A DNA stretch of 51,371 bases from CAVVWJ01 sp965652025 (GTDB taxonomy: Bacteria; Gemmatimonadota; Gemmatimonadetes; Gemmatimonadales; GWC2-71-9), in the NCBI GenBank assembly GCA_965652025.1, contig CBFGTM010000025.1, forward strand, positions 1-51,371, given 5' to 3'. Of this stretch, positions 23,995-33,250 are shown one piece after another. The notes beneath the pieces were generated by a model. It was not told where the DNA came from. It ran no database searches and saw only the letters and a program-made list of their open reading frames with translations. Each line of letters starts with the position of its first letter. Position 1 is the first letter of the stretch. Made by a program: the position numbers and the translations under genes.

Positions 23995-25655
23995 CGAATC
24001 CGGACCAGGGCGATGCGGGGCACGATGGTTCGGGGGAGAGGCGTGAGGGTCGGCGCCGTCAACCGCAAGTCCACGGCTGGGTCGCCGGGTTCCTGAAGCA
24101 CCCGTACGTGCCGACCCGACCCGGCCCGCAGGGTCCCGCTATGCTGGTACGCGATACCGTCGGTGCTGTCGGGGACTAGGGGAAACCCGCCGTTCGGCGC
24201 CGCAGCAGCGCGGAAGTTCCAGCTCTTATAGCGCAGCCGGCTGCCCGGTGCCGAAAACCCTGGCAGATCATCGAGATAGTTGCTGAGCTGCCACTCGCCC
24301 ACCAGGATGGAAAAGTCCACGCCCGACCGGGCCGAGACATTGACGCTTCCAACCTGATTGGCAGCGACCAGGGCGCGGGTCAGGTCGGTGCCCAGGATGC
24401 TGTCGCTGGCAAAGTGGTCGCTGAGCCAGCGCACGAAGAGCCAGTTGGCTCCTCGCTCCTCCAGTTTGCCGGTAGAGTTGCCGGGCTCGATGAGAAAGAA
24501 CTCCTCGGGCGAGCTGAGGTACTGGAATGCGTTGACCAGGTCGCCCTCCAAGAATTCCTGGGCGCAGGAGCTCGAGCTGGGACACTCCACATCGGGAATC
24601 TGCCGGCCTCCCAGCTCTTCGGCAAAGTGGGAAAGTCCCTCGTTGAGCCAGGTATCCTCGGCGCTGCCGCCTCGAACCAGCACATGCTGATTGAAACTGA
24701 TCATGTGCTGAAACTCGTGAATGAAGGTAGACGGGAGCCGGCTATTGGCCTCATCCTTCGAGATGGTACACTGGGCGTTGTTGGGATCGGGAACCAGGCC
24801 GTAGAACACTTCAGCCTCGTTAGAGCCCGGATTGGCGCTGGAGCGAGGCAAGAGATCAGCGCCGAAGAAGTATCCCAGGATAATCCGGCCGCTGGTGTTA
24901 CAGTCGGGGCTCAGGGCATTGACCTTCTGGGTCAGCAGCACAATCACGACCCCGTCCCCATCGACATCGGATTCCCGACCGAATGCCACGGTATCGATCG
25001 GATAGAGGTACTGATCGAAGAGCGTCCGGACCCGGTCGAGGTCGGCGTCGACGTACCCGCCAGCCGGTGCCGCGTTGTCCAGGAAAATGGCAACTCGCTG
25101 CCCAACTGATCGGGCGGTAGCCGTGGTCTGCACGAACGCGTCGCAGCTGGACGAAGAGCAGACGTCGAACGAGCGCTGCTCGCCAACCACCGGAGGCACA
25201 GCCCGTCCGGACCGAATCTGCGCCTGGCTGAAAAGCACCCGGGATGGGTCCTGGGCCAGGGCTCGCTCTCTCGCTCGCAACAGGCTGTGAAACGTCTGGG
25301 GGGGTAATTGGCGCCGCCGGAAGGCGGAGAGGAGGGGGGTCGCCGGCTCCGACGCGGTGACTGCAGGGGACCCACCGGTTAGCAGGTAGGGAGCGGAAAC
25401 GCCGTCCGAGGTCTCCTGCCCCGCGGTTGCCAACGGGATAAAGAGGTGCTCCGTAACCGCGGCCCCCGCTGCCGGCAAGCGAACGCAGGCACCGTCGACG
25501 AATGGGTCCAGAACCCGATGCTCGCCGATAGCGAGCGACTTGGTGCTGGCGTCGGTACATTCGACCGACCCATTTCCGGGGCCGGTGCCGCCATCGCCGC
25601 AGCCGAAGAGGCCCAGCCCCACAATCACAGCAGGAATAAAGCGCGGATATCGCAC
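23991..25655 (-). CDS. M30-like zinc metalloprotease, lipoprotein
   Basis: A 554-residue exported protein. From GTG 25655 it begins VRYPRFIPAVIVGLGLFGC, a lipoprotein signal with Cys at position 19; the longer frame from 25754 would bury this signal and is rejected. The mature part is Ser/Ala-rich with several cysteine pairs (CSSSSC twice). The catalytic block is FIHEFQHMISFNQ followed by DTWLNEGLSHFAEELGG, the HExxH plus distal Glu layout of M30 (hyicolysin-like) and related gluzincins. A beta-rich C-terminal region follows. It would act on proteins at the outer membrane or cell surface. Confidence 0.8.
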   Translation of the reverse strand: MRYPRFIPAVIVGLGLFGCGDGGTGPGNGSVECTDASTKSLAIGEHRVLDPFVDGACVRLPAAGAAVTEHLFIPLATAGQETSDGVSAPYLLTGGSPAVTASEPATPLLSAFRRRQLPPQTFHSLLRARERALAQDPSRVLFSQAQIRSGRAVPPVVGEQRSFDVCSSSSCDAFVQTTATARSVGQRVAIFLDNAAPAGGYVDADLDRVRTLFDQYLYPIDTVAFGRESDVDGDGVVIVLLTQKVNALSPDCNTSGRIILGYFFGADLLPRSSANPGSNEAEVFYGLVPDPNNAQCTISKDEANSRLPSTFIHEFQHMISFNQHVLVRGGSAEDTWLNEGLSHFAEELGGRQIPDVECPSSSSCAQEFLEGDLVNAFQYLSSPEEFFLIEPGNSTGKLEERGANWLFVRWLSDHFASDSILGTDLTRALVAANQVGSVNVSARSGVDFSILVGEWQLSNYLDDLPGFSAPGSRLRYKSWNFRAAAAPNGGFPLVPDSTDGIAYQHSGTLRAGSGRHVRVLQEPGDPAVDLRLTAPTLTPLPRTIVPRIALVRIR

Positions 25656-25747
25656 CTGACGATCACTCCAGCAAGAGCTGAGCAGTGGGAGAACCGACCC
25701 GGAAGAACCCACGCGGATGCGAGCAAGATAAGGTACCGCAACAGCTT

Positions 25748-25776
25748 TTGACAATCTCGCGACCTGCCGGTACTTT
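25748..25776 (+). promoter_or_regulatory. Sigma-70-type promoter candidate for dnaE
   Basis: TTGACA (25748-25753), a 17-base spacer and TACTTT (25771-25776). It would give a leader of about 165 bases. That leader holds GCGGAG (25871-25876) and CTCCGC (25889-25894) followed by CGATTTTT, a terminator-like hairpin. The -35 box is perfect; the -10 is only 3 of 6. A similar pair lies before the tRNA gene. Confidence 0.5.
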
Positions 25777-25947
25777 CACTCCGTGTTCCGAGAACGGGGC
25801 GCGTTCGACCGCACGCTTTCCACCGGCCTGGCTCACTATTTCAGCAGATCGCGCGGCACTCTCTGGGACAGCGGAGAGACCTCCGGGGCTCCGCCGATTT
25901 TTCGTGCGCCGTACCGCACGAGTTGACGTCGAGGGTGATTAGCCTAC

Positions 25948-28900
25948 ATGTCCTTTGTCCATCTCCATACCCACAGCGAATACTCCCTGCTCGACGGGGC
26001 CAACCGGATTCCCGACCTCGTCACGCACGTCAAGAAGCTGGGGATGGACAGTCTGGCAGTCACCGACCATGGGAACATGCATGCCGCCTGGGCCTTCTAT
26101 GAGGAGGCCCGGTACCAGGGCATCCGGCCGATTCTGGGGTTCGAGGCGTACCTTGCGTTCGGATCCCGGGCTCTCCGGGAAAAGCCACCATGGGCCCCTG
26201 CTCCGTATAGCCACCTGGTGTTGCTGGCCCGCAACCAGGAGGGCTACAAGAATCTGGTGCGGCTCACATCCATCGGATACGTGGAGGGATTCTACCGGCG
26301 GCCCCGGATTGACAAGGAAGTCCTCGGGCAGCACTCCAGGGGGCTGGTCTGCCTGGCCGCATGCCTCTCGGGCGAGGTGTCCCTCTACCTCCGCCAGGGC
26401 AAGTACGAGGAGGCACGACGGAGCGCGGAATGGTTCAGCCAAACCTTTGGTCCGGAAGGGTTCTGGCTCGAGATCCAGCAGCACGGCATCGGCGAGGAGC
26501 GGCAGGTCACCGAAGGTATGCTGCGGCTGGGGCGGGAGCTCGGCATCGGCGTAGTCGCGACCAACGACGCGCACTATCTGCGGCGGGAGGACGCCGAAGC
26601 CCATGACGTTCTGTTGGCCATCGGAACCGGCAGCGACCTGGACGATCCCAAGCGGTTCCGCTTCCTGGGCCAGGAGTCGTACGTCAAGTCGGAAGCCGAG
26701 ATGCGGGCCCTCTTCCCGGATCATCCCGATACGCTGGAGAATACCGCCAGAGTGGCGGAGCTCTGCGAGTTCGATTTCGAGAAGCGGTACTTCCTGCCGG
26801 TCTTCCCCCGGCCTGCGGGTTACGCCTCTGACGAGGACCTGCTGCGGCACCTGGCTACCAGCGGCGCCGAGCGGCGCTACGGAACGCCGCTCCCCGAGCC
26901 GGTGCAGCAACGACTCTCCTATGAGCTCGATGTCATCGAGCGCGCCGGCTATGCCGGCTATTTCCTCATCGTCCAGGATTTCATTGCGGCGGCGCGTGAG
27001 CGTGGGATTCCGGTGGGTCCCGGCCGTGGCTCGGCAGCCGGCTCTCTCGTGGCCTACGCGCTGGGCATCACCGACGTCTGCCCCCTCAAGTTCGACCTGC
27101 TGTTCGAGCGATTTCTCAACCCCGAGCGAGTCTCGATGCCGGATATCGACGTGGACTTCTGCTTCGAGCGGCGGGGTGAGGTGATCGACTACGTCCGGGA
27201 GCGGTACGGCCGGGCGAGCGTGGGTCAAATCGTCACCTTCGGCACAATGAAGGCCCGGGCCGCAGTGAAGGACGTCGCCCGGGTGCTGCGGATTCCCCCA
27301 GGAGAGGCAGACCGGATTACCAAGCTGATCCCCTCCGGGCCAGCGTACAGCCTCAACATCAAGGATGCGGAAAGGAAAATCGACGAGCTGCGGGAGTTGG
27401 TCCGGGGCAACCCGGTGTACCGGAGGTTGGTGGATCTGAGCTCACGGATCGAGGGCATCTCTCGCCACATGTCGGTGCACGCGGCCGGGGTGGTGATCGC
27501 GCCGGGGCCGCTGTCCGACTACGTGCCGGTCTGCACCGCTCCGGCGAAAGGCGCTGGCACCGGCAGCGAAGGCGATGAGGCCATCATCACCCAGTACGAG
27601 ATGGGAGCGCTGGAAAAGGTCGGCATGCTCAAGATGGACATGCTGGGCCTCAAGACACTCACCGTGATTCACGACGCGGTCCAGATGATCGGCGAGCGGC
27701 ACGGGGCGGCCCCGCGGATGGAGGAGCTCGCGCTTGACGATCCCCGGGTTTACGAGCTTCTGCGGCAGGGCCGCACTGCCGGCGTGTTCCAGTTCGAGTC
27801 TCCGCTGGCCACCGACACCTTGCGGGCCATGAAGTGTGACCGCTTCGACGATCTGGTGGCCAGCAATGCCCTCCTCCGTCCCGGCCCGCTGGATGCCGGC
27901 ATGCACACGGTTTTCATCCGGCGGAAGCTGGGGCAGGAACGGGTCACGTATCCGCACCCCTCATTGAAAGAGATCCTAGAGCCGACCTACGGCGTCATCA
28001 CCTATCAGGAACAGGTGATGCGCATTGCGAACGTGCTGGCCGGGTTCAGCCTGGCAGAGGCGGATGTGCTCCGCAAGGCGGTGGGCAAGAAGGACCAGGA
28101 GCTGGCCGACCGGGAAGTCGCCAAGTTCGTCGAGCGCGCCGTCGCCCTCGGGCACCCCCGCCCAATGATCGAGGAGCTGGGACGCCAGATCGTCACCTTC
28201 GGCCGGTATGGATTCAACAAGTCGCACTCGGTGGCTTACTCGATCCTGAGCTACCAGACCGCATGGCTCAAGGCACATCATCCGGCCGAGTTCATGGCGG
28301 CCTTGCTGTCCTCTGAGATCGGCAACACCGACAAGGTGGTTCAGTACATCAATGAGGCGCGGGAGCTGGAGCTGGAGATCCTCCCGCCCGATGTGAACGA
28401 GTCGGGGTTCAAGTTCACCGTGGTGGGCGAGCGCCGCATCCGGTTCGGCCTCGGCGCGGTACGCAACGTGGGCGAAGGGGCTATCGCTTCGATCATCGAA
28501 GGACGCGACGCGGGCCCATATCGGTCGGTCCACGAGCTGGTAGAACGCATTGACCTGCGGCTCTGCAATAAACGGGTGCTCGAATCGCTGGCCGCGGCAG
28601 GAGCACTCGACTCCCTTGGTGGACACCGCCGGCAATTGATCGAGGCGCTCGAGCCCGCGCTGGCCGAGGCCCAGCTGATTCAGGCTGAGCGGGAGGCGGG
28701 ACAGGGATCCTTGTTTGGCGACAGCGGGAGTAGCGGAACCAGTGAAATCTCGGCCGAAGAAGGGCGTGCTGTTAGTTCCGGCTTTTCCGCTGCTTCCGGC
28801 TTAATTGACCTCCCGCCCTGGACCGAAGCAGAGCGCTTGGCCAAGGAGAAGGAGGTCCTCGGCTTCTTCATCTCCGGCCATCCGCTGGAGCGGTTTCGGG

Positions 28901-29475
28901 AAGAGGTGGAGCTCTTCGGCACCCGCACAACGGCCACCCTGGGCGAATGGGGGGAGCACCAGATCAGCGTGGCGGCGGTGGTGACCGGGGTCAAGCGGCA
29001 GATTTCCAAGAAGACCGGAAAGGAATATGCCCGCCTGGTGCTGGAGGACTTTCATGGGACGGCCGAGGCCATCGTGTTCCCCGAGGCCTGGGCCAAGCTC
29101 AACCAGATCATTCTGCCTGACTCAGCGCTGTTGCTGACGGGCGGGTACAGCGAGCGGGATCGGGGGGAAGATCAGGCGCCCTTCATCGTGGAGAGCGCCC
29201 GGCCGCTGGAAGAGCTCAAAGCCTCCGGTGCATTGGCCTTGAGCCTGCGCTGGCGGGCTCCATCGGCACCCCAGCCCTCAGCCGTCAAGGAGATTGCTGC
29301 CATCTGCTCTGCCCATCCGGGGCCGGTGCCAATCTACATCGAGTGGAGTGACGGGAACGGTGAGGCGGTGCGGCTCCGTTCGAAGAGGATCCGGGTAGCC
29401 GCAGCAGATGACCTCGTGCGCGCGCTCAAGGACCTACTGGGCGCCGAGTCGGTGCATTACGTGAAGGCAGGCTGA
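25948..29475 (+). CDS. dnaE: DNA polymerase III subunit alpha
   Basis: A 1175-residue replicative polymerase. The N-terminal PHP domain starts at once (FVHLHTHSEYSLLDGANRI) and retains VTDHGNM and TNDAHYL. The palm has GPGRGSAAGSLVAYALGI and PDIDVDF with catalytic Asp399, Asp401 and Asp403. The fingers and beta-binding regions, a helix-hairpin-helix part (about 820-880) and a C-terminal OB domain (ISVAAVVTGVKRQ) follow. Length is normal for DnaE1. Between about residues 925 and 953 a Gly/Ser/Glu-rich insert (DSGSSGTSEISAEEGRAVSS) is built from short repeated TTCCGGCT-like units. It is followed by accA after 5 bases. Confidence 0.97.
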   Translation: MSFVHLHTHSEYSLLDGANRIPDLVTHVKKLGMDSLAVTDHGNMHAAWAFYEEARYQGIRPILGFEAYLAFGSRALREKPPWAPAPYSHLVLLARNQEGYKNLVRLTSIGYVEGFYRRPRIDKEVLGQHSRGLVCLAACLSGEVSLYLRQGKYEEARRSAEWFSQTFGPEGFWLEIQQHGIGEERQVTEGMLRLGRELGIGVVATNDAHYLRREDAEAHDVLLAIGTGSDLDDPKRFRFLGQESYVKSEAEMRALFPDHPDTLENTARVAELCEFDFEKRYFLPVFPRPAGYASDEDLLRHLATSGAERRYGTPLPEPVQQRLSYELDVIERAGYAGYFLIVQDFIAAARERGIPVGPGRGSAAGSLVAYALGITDVCPLKFDLLFERFLNPERVSMPDIDVDFCFERRGEVIDYVRERYGRASVGQIVTFGTMKARAAVKDVARVLRIPPGEADRITKLIPSGPAYSLNIKDAERKIDELRELVRGNPVYRRLVDLSSRIEGISRHMSVHAAGVVIAPGPLSDYVPVCTAPAKGAGTGSEGDEAIITQYEMGALEKVGMLKMDMLGLKTLTVIHDAVQMIGERHGAAPRMEELALDDPRVYELLRQGRTAGVFQFESPLATDTLRAMKCDRFDDLVASNALLRPGPLDAGMHTVFIRRKLGQERVTYPHPSLKEILEPTYGVITYQEQVMRIANVLAGFSLAEADVLRKAVGKKDQELADREVAKFVERAVALGHPRPMIEELGRQIVTFGRYGFNKSHSVAYSILSYQTAWLKAHHPAEFMAALLSSEIGNTDKVVQYINEARELELEILPPDVNESGFKFTVVGERRIRFGLGAVRNVGEGAIASIIEGRDAGPYRSVHELVERIDLRLCNKRVLESLAAAGALDSLGGHRRQLIEALEPALAEAQLIQAEREAGQGSLFGDSGSSGTSEISAEEGRAVSSGFSAASGLIDLPPWTEAERLAKEKEVLGFFISGHPLERFREEVELFGTRTTATLGEWGEHQISVAAVVTGVKRQISKKTGKEYARLVLEDFHGTAEAIVFPEAWAKLNQIILPDSALLLTGGYSERDRGEDQAPFIVESARPLEELKASGALALSLRWRAPSAPQPSAVKEIAAICSAHPGPVPIYIEWSDGNGEAVRLRSKRIRVAAADDLVRALKDLLGAESVHYVKAG

Positions 29476-29480
29476 CCCGG

Positions 29481-30443
29481 ATGGCGTCGGCGTACACACT
29501 CGAGTTCGAGAAGCCGCTCCTGGAGCTGGAGCGGCAGATCGAGGATCTCAAGCGAATCGGCAGCGAACGCCAGATCGACATCGACGGCGAGCTCGAAGGT
29601 CTCACTACCAAGCTCGAGTCGCTGCGCGCCGACATCTATCGCAACCTGACTCCACTGCAGCGGGTGATGGTCGCCCGCCATCCTCGCCGGCCGTACAGCC
29701 TCGATTATCTCAGCACCATCTTTACCGACTTCATCGAGCTGCATGGGGACCGACTGTACATGGATGACCCGGCGGTGGTGGGAGGCTGGGCCCGGTTGGC
29801 CGGCGTATCGGTGATGGTGATCGGGCATCAGAAGGGTCGCGATACCAAGGAGAACCTGAAGCGCAACTTCGGCATGCCGCACCCGGAGGGGTATCGCAAG
29901 GCGCTCCGGCTGATGAAGCTGGCCGCCAAGTTCGGCGCGGCCGTGATTACCCTGATCGACACACCCGGAGCCTACCCCGGTCTCGGCGCCGAGGAACGAG
30001 GTCAGTCCGAGGCCCTGGCGCGCAATATCCTCGAGATGGCCTCTCTGCCGACACCCTGCATCGCGGTGGTTATTGGTGAAGGTGGCTCCGGCGGCGCGCT
30101 CGCACTGGGGGTAGCGGACCGGGTGCTCATGCTGGAGAATTCGGTGTACTCCGTGATCTCGCCTGAGGGATGTGCTGCCATCCTGTGGAAGGATGCCAGC
30201 CAGCGGGAGCGTGCCGCCGAGGCGCTCAAGATCACGGCCGAAGACCTCCTGCGGCTCAAGGTGATCGACGAGATCGTGAAGGAACCGGTCGGGGGGGCCC
30301 ACGTCGATCCAGATGCCGCCGGGGAGGCGCTCCGGGAAGCATTGATCCGGCATCTGACCGAGCTGCGGAAGATCAAGCCGGACAAACTGGTGCGACGGCG
30401 AGCCGATAAGTATGCGGCCATGGGTTCGTTTACCGAGGCATGA
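29481..30443 (+). CDS. accA: Acetyl-CoA carboxylase carboxyltransferase subunit alpha
   Basis: A 320-residue subunit of the carboxyltransferase that makes malonyl-CoA for fatty-acid synthesis; it works with AccD, which is not in the window. The N-terminal helical segment (LEFEKPLLELERQIEDLKRI) and the crotonase-like core with LIDTPGAYPGLGAEERGQ, IGEGGSGGALALGVADR and SPEGCAAILWKD are all present. It lies 5 bases after dnaE, a pairing seen in several bacterial groups, and overlaps the PSP1-domain gene by ATGA. Confidence 0.96.
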   Translation: MASAYTLEFEKPLLELERQIEDLKRIGSERQIDIDGELEGLTTKLESLRADIYRNLTPLQRVMVARHPRRPYSLDYLSTIFTDFIELHGDRLYMDDPAVVGGWARLAGVSVMVIGHQKGRDTKENLKRNFGMPHPEGYRKALRLMKLAAKFGAAVITLIDTPGAYPGLGAEERGQSEALARNILEMASLPTPCIAVVIGEGGSGGALALGVADRVLMLENSVYSVISPEGCAAILWKDASQRERAAEALKITAEDLLRLKVIDEIVKEPVGGAHVDPDAAGEALREALIRHLTELRKIKPDKLVRRRADKYAAMGSFTEA

Positions 30444-31369
30444 TGAACCAGACAGTCGAAGTTCGATTCAAGGGGACGCGCAAGGCGTACTTCGTTTGGG
30501 AGTACGAGGCCGATCCCATTCGGCTCAACGACTGTGTCGTCGTCGAGGTGGAGAGGGGTCGGGACCTGGGCCGGGTCACCGCAGTCGGAGACGTGGCGGC
30601 CAAGAAATGTGGCGGTTGTACCAGCTGTGCCGTCGGCGCGGCGGCCGAAGAGCCGGCTCCGCTCAAGCCGATTGTGCGCCGGGCAACGCCCGATGACCTC
30701 AAGGTTCACCAACAGATTCGACTGTCCGAGGAAGACGTCCGCCAGAAGGTGATCCAGCGGGTGCGCGCGCACGAGCTCCTGATGAAGGTGAGTGATACCG
30801 AGTGGCAGTGGGATCGCAACAAGCTCACCATCTACTTCACGGCCGACAAGCGGGTGGATTTCCGGGCTCTGGTGCGCGACCTGGCATCGCTCTTTCGCAC
30901 CCGCATCGAGCTACGGCAGATCGGAGTTCGCGACGAGGCGGCTCGGCTGTCGGGGGTGGGCCGGTGTGGCCGAGAATACTGCTGCTCTACCTGGCTCAAG
31001 GAGCTCTCCCCGGTCAATCTCGGGCTGGCCAAGGACCAGCATCTTTCCCTAAATCCGTCGCAAATCTCCGGCGGATGTGGCCGGCTACTCTGCTGCCTGA
31101 AGTACGAGCATGAGTTCTATGTGACTGCACGCAAGCGCTTCCCCAAGGAAGGCAAAACCCTGAAAACCGCGGTCGGCGCCGAAAAGGTGATCGCCGTCGA
31201 CATCTTCCGGGAGCGGGTCTTTCTGCGGCACGATGAGCAAGGGTCCCGCATCATCCCGTTGGCCCAGCTTCGGAGCGAAGTGGAACAGTTGGGCGAGGTA
31301 ATTCCCACTGCGGAGCCTCGCGGCCGCCGGGGCCTCTCCGCTGGTCCGGAGTCCAGCAGCGCCAACTAG
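30440..31369 (+). CDS. PSP1 C-terminal domain protein (RicT/YaaT family)
   Basis: A 309-residue cytoplasmic protein. The PSP1 domain follows the start (VEVRFKGTRKAYFVWEYEADPIRLNDCVVVEVERG). Two cysteine-rich blocks stand out: KKCGGCTSCAVG (about 54-65) and GRCGREYCCSTWLKEL with SGGCGRLLCCLKYE (about 174-219). In Bacillus the homologue RicT/YaaT binds iron-sulfur clusters within a complex that affects RNA maturation and signalling; whether this holds here is unknown. It is coupled to accA by ATGA. The last 20 residues are Arg/Gly/Ser-rich. Confidence 0.9.
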   Translation: MMNQTVEVRFKGTRKAYFVWEYEADPIRLNDCVVVEVERGRDLGRVTAVGDVAAKKCGGCTSCAVGAAAEEPAPLKPIVRRATPDDLKVHQQIRLSEEDVRQKVIQRVRAHELLMKVSDTEWQWDRNKLTIYFTADKRVDFRALVRDLASLFRTRIELRQIGVRDEAARLSGVGRCGREYCCSTWLKELSPVNLGLAKDQHLSLNPSQISGGCGRLLCCLKYEHEFYVTARKRFPKEGKTLKTAVGAEKVIAVDIFRERVFLRHDEQGSRIIPLAQLRSEVEQLGEVIPTAEPRGRRGLSAGPESSSAN

Positions 31370-31387
31370 CGTCCCACCGACACCCTT

Positions 31388-31536
31388 TATACTCTCCAGA
31401 GAAGCGGCCGCAACGCACCCGCGCGCGGGTACCCGACGCAGATGGACGCAGAGACTCGTCAGTCCTGTGTCACCCGCGGAGCGGGTGCTGTGTTTATGCG
31501 TGGCTGGTGTTGCAACGTTTTTGCCCAGGAGCGCTG
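31388..31536 (+). promoter_or_regulatory. metG leader with a -10 box and alternative hairpins
   Basis: TATACT at 31388-31393 is a good -10 box without a clear -35. The leader then has the palindrome ACCCGCGCGCGGGT (31417-31430) and the hairpin CACCCGC/GCGGGTG (31471-31487). The half sites are interchangeable: ACCCGC of either can pair with GCGGGT of the other, so two exclusive folds exist. GTTGCAAC and GTTTTT follow near 31510. No T-box or known riboswitch motif was seen. Confidence 0.4.
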
Positions 31537-33051
31537 GTGGCAAAGTTCTTCCTCACGACGGCAATCGACTATTCCAACGGCGACCCGCATCTCGGCCACG
31601 CGCTGGAGAAGGTCGGCGCCGACGCCATTGCACGTTACCGCAGGCTGCGCGGTGATGCGGTGCACTTCCTCATGGGGATGGACGAGCATAGCCAATCGGT
31701 CCTTCAGGCAGCGGCCCGAGCCGGCGTGCAACCGCAGGAATGGGTCAACCGCATGGCCAATCGGTTCGAGGAGTTCTGGCGTCGGCTGGAGTGCAGCAAC
31801 GACGATTGGATCCGCACCACGGAGCCGCGTCACGCTCGCGCGGTGGCGGAACTGCTCCGCCGGATCCAGCAGTTCAACCCGGATGACCTGTACGTGGCAG
31901 AGTATGAGGGACTCTACTGCACCGGGTGCGAGGAGTTCAAGCAGGACACCCAGATCGTCAACGGCCACTGTATCGAGCATCCGACCCTGGAGCTGATCCG
32001 CACCCGGGAGCGCAATCATTTTTTCCGGCTGAGCCGCTACCGGGACCAACTGCTCCAACTGATCACCCGGGGAGAGTTCAGGGTAGAGCCGGCCATTCGC
32101 CGGAACGAGGTGGTGCGGCTGCTCGAGGGTGGGCTGCTGGATATCTCCGTCTCCCGGCTGCGACAGCCCTGGGGCATTCCCTTCCCCGGGGACCCCGAGC
32201 AGACCGTCTATGTCTGGTTCGATGCCCTGATCAACTACCTATCGGCCACCGGCTTTCCCGAGGCGGAGTACGAACGGCTCTGGCCCGCCGATCTGCACGT
32301 CATCGGGAAGGGGATCACCCGATTCCATTGTGTGATCTGGCCCGCCATGCTGCTGAGCGCGAGGCTGGAGCTTCCGGGCGCGGTGTGGGCTCACGGGTAT
32401 GTGCAGTGGGAAGGAACCAAGATGTCGAAGACCAGCGGAACAGCGGTGACCCTGGAGGAGGCGATCGACCGCCATGGCCCCGATGCGCTGCGGTACTTCC
32501 TGCTCCGGGAGGTGGGGTTCGAGGCGGACGGGAACTTCAGCTGGGAACGGTTCGACGAACGGTATACGGCGGATCTCGCCGATGGCCTGGGCAATCTCGC
32601 ATCGAGAACCCTGGCGATGCTGATGAAGTACCGGGATGGCGTGGTACCGTCTGCTACCGCAGGGACCCCGCTGGACCAATCCGGGCAAGCCTCAGTGACG
32701 GCATACCTTCGCGCGATGGATGCGCTCGACCTGCGGGGTGGAGCGGAGGCTGCCTGGGAGCTGGTAAGCGCCGCCAACCTGTTTGTGCAACAGACTGCAC
32801 CGTGGGCCCTGGCGAAGGCGGGGAAGGATCAGGAACTGGAGGAGACACTCGCGGCTTTGGCTCGCGCATTGGCCCGGCTCGCCGTCTTGGCCAGTCCTTT
32901 CATGCCGTCCAAAGCGCAGAACCTCTGGGAGATGCTGGGGCTGGAGGGACAGGTGGCCCAAAGCTCCCTGCAATCAGCCGAACAGCCAGCGCCGGCTGGT
33001 CGGAAAATTCAACGCACCGAGGTCCTGTTTCCCAAACCTGCCAGCGTCTAG
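31537..33051 (+). CDS. metG: Methionyl-tRNA synthetase
   Basis: A 504-residue class I synthetase charging tRNA-Met. The start GTG 31537 gives AKFFLTTAIDYSNGDPHLGHALEK directly; AGGAG is 8 bases before it, and the longer upstream frame is rejected. HLGH near residue 18 and KMSKT (295-299) form the ATP site. The connective peptide has YCTGCEEF with a later CIEHPT, the one-zinc arrangement of the shorter bacterial enzymes. The anticodon domain occupies the C-terminal part; there is no EMAP/tRNA-binding extension, so it is the short type. Confidence 0.96.
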   Translation: MAKFFLTTAIDYSNGDPHLGHALEKVGADAIARYRRLRGDAVHFLMGMDEHSQSVLQAAARAGVQPQEWVNRMANRFEEFWRRLECSNDDWIRTTEPRHARAVAELLRRIQQFNPDDLYVAEYEGLYCTGCEEFKQDTQIVNGHCIEHPTLELIRTRERNHFFRLSRYRDQLLQLITRGEFRVEPAIRRNEVVRLLEGGLLDISVSRLRQPWGIPFPGDPEQTVYVWFDALINYLSATGFPEAEYERLWPADLHVIGKGITRFHCVIWPAMLLSARLELPGAVWAHGYVQWEGTKMSKTSGTAVTLEEAIDRHGPDALRYFLLREVGFEADGNFSWERFDERYTADLADGLGNLASRTLAMLMKYRDGVVPSATAGTPLDQSGQASVTAYLRAMDALDLRGGAEAAWELVSAANLFVQQTAPWALAKAGKDQELEETLAALARALARLAVLASPFMPSKAQNLWEMLGLEGQVAQSSLQSAEQPAPAGRKIQRTEVLFPKPASV

Positions 33052-33250
33052 CAGTTACCGGAAATACTTGGGAAACTATTTGACAGTGAAAGAGTTATCA
33101 CACCAAAGAACCCCTTGACAATCCCTATCGCCGTGAGCCACCTTGACTTTGGAGCCGTGACTCCGGTCACCCCCAAGCGGTCGGCAGATCGTCAGATTGA
33201 TGGCCGATCTGCTCGCGCATTCTTGAACGTCAGTCACGAGGTTGGTTGTC
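33052..33250. other. 199-base gap between metG and the M23 gene
   Basis: No gene is supported. Two perfect TTGACA boxes lie at 33080-33085 and 33115-33120, 35 bases apart, but neither has a -10 hexamer at normal spacing. The stretch around 33070-33110 is A/T-rich for this genome (CAGTGAAAGAGTTATCACAC), so it is the likely promoter region for the M23 gene. Confidence 0.4.

Noticed and set aside
23991..25754. Longer start for the M30-like protease
   Set aside because: The added 33 residues would place the lipoprotein signal internally; GTG 25655 starts directly at the signal.
25939..27228. 429-codon minus-strand frame opposite dnaE
   Set aside because: It is antisense to a well-conserved coding region, His/Asp/Arg-rich without motifs; a GC-driven shadow.
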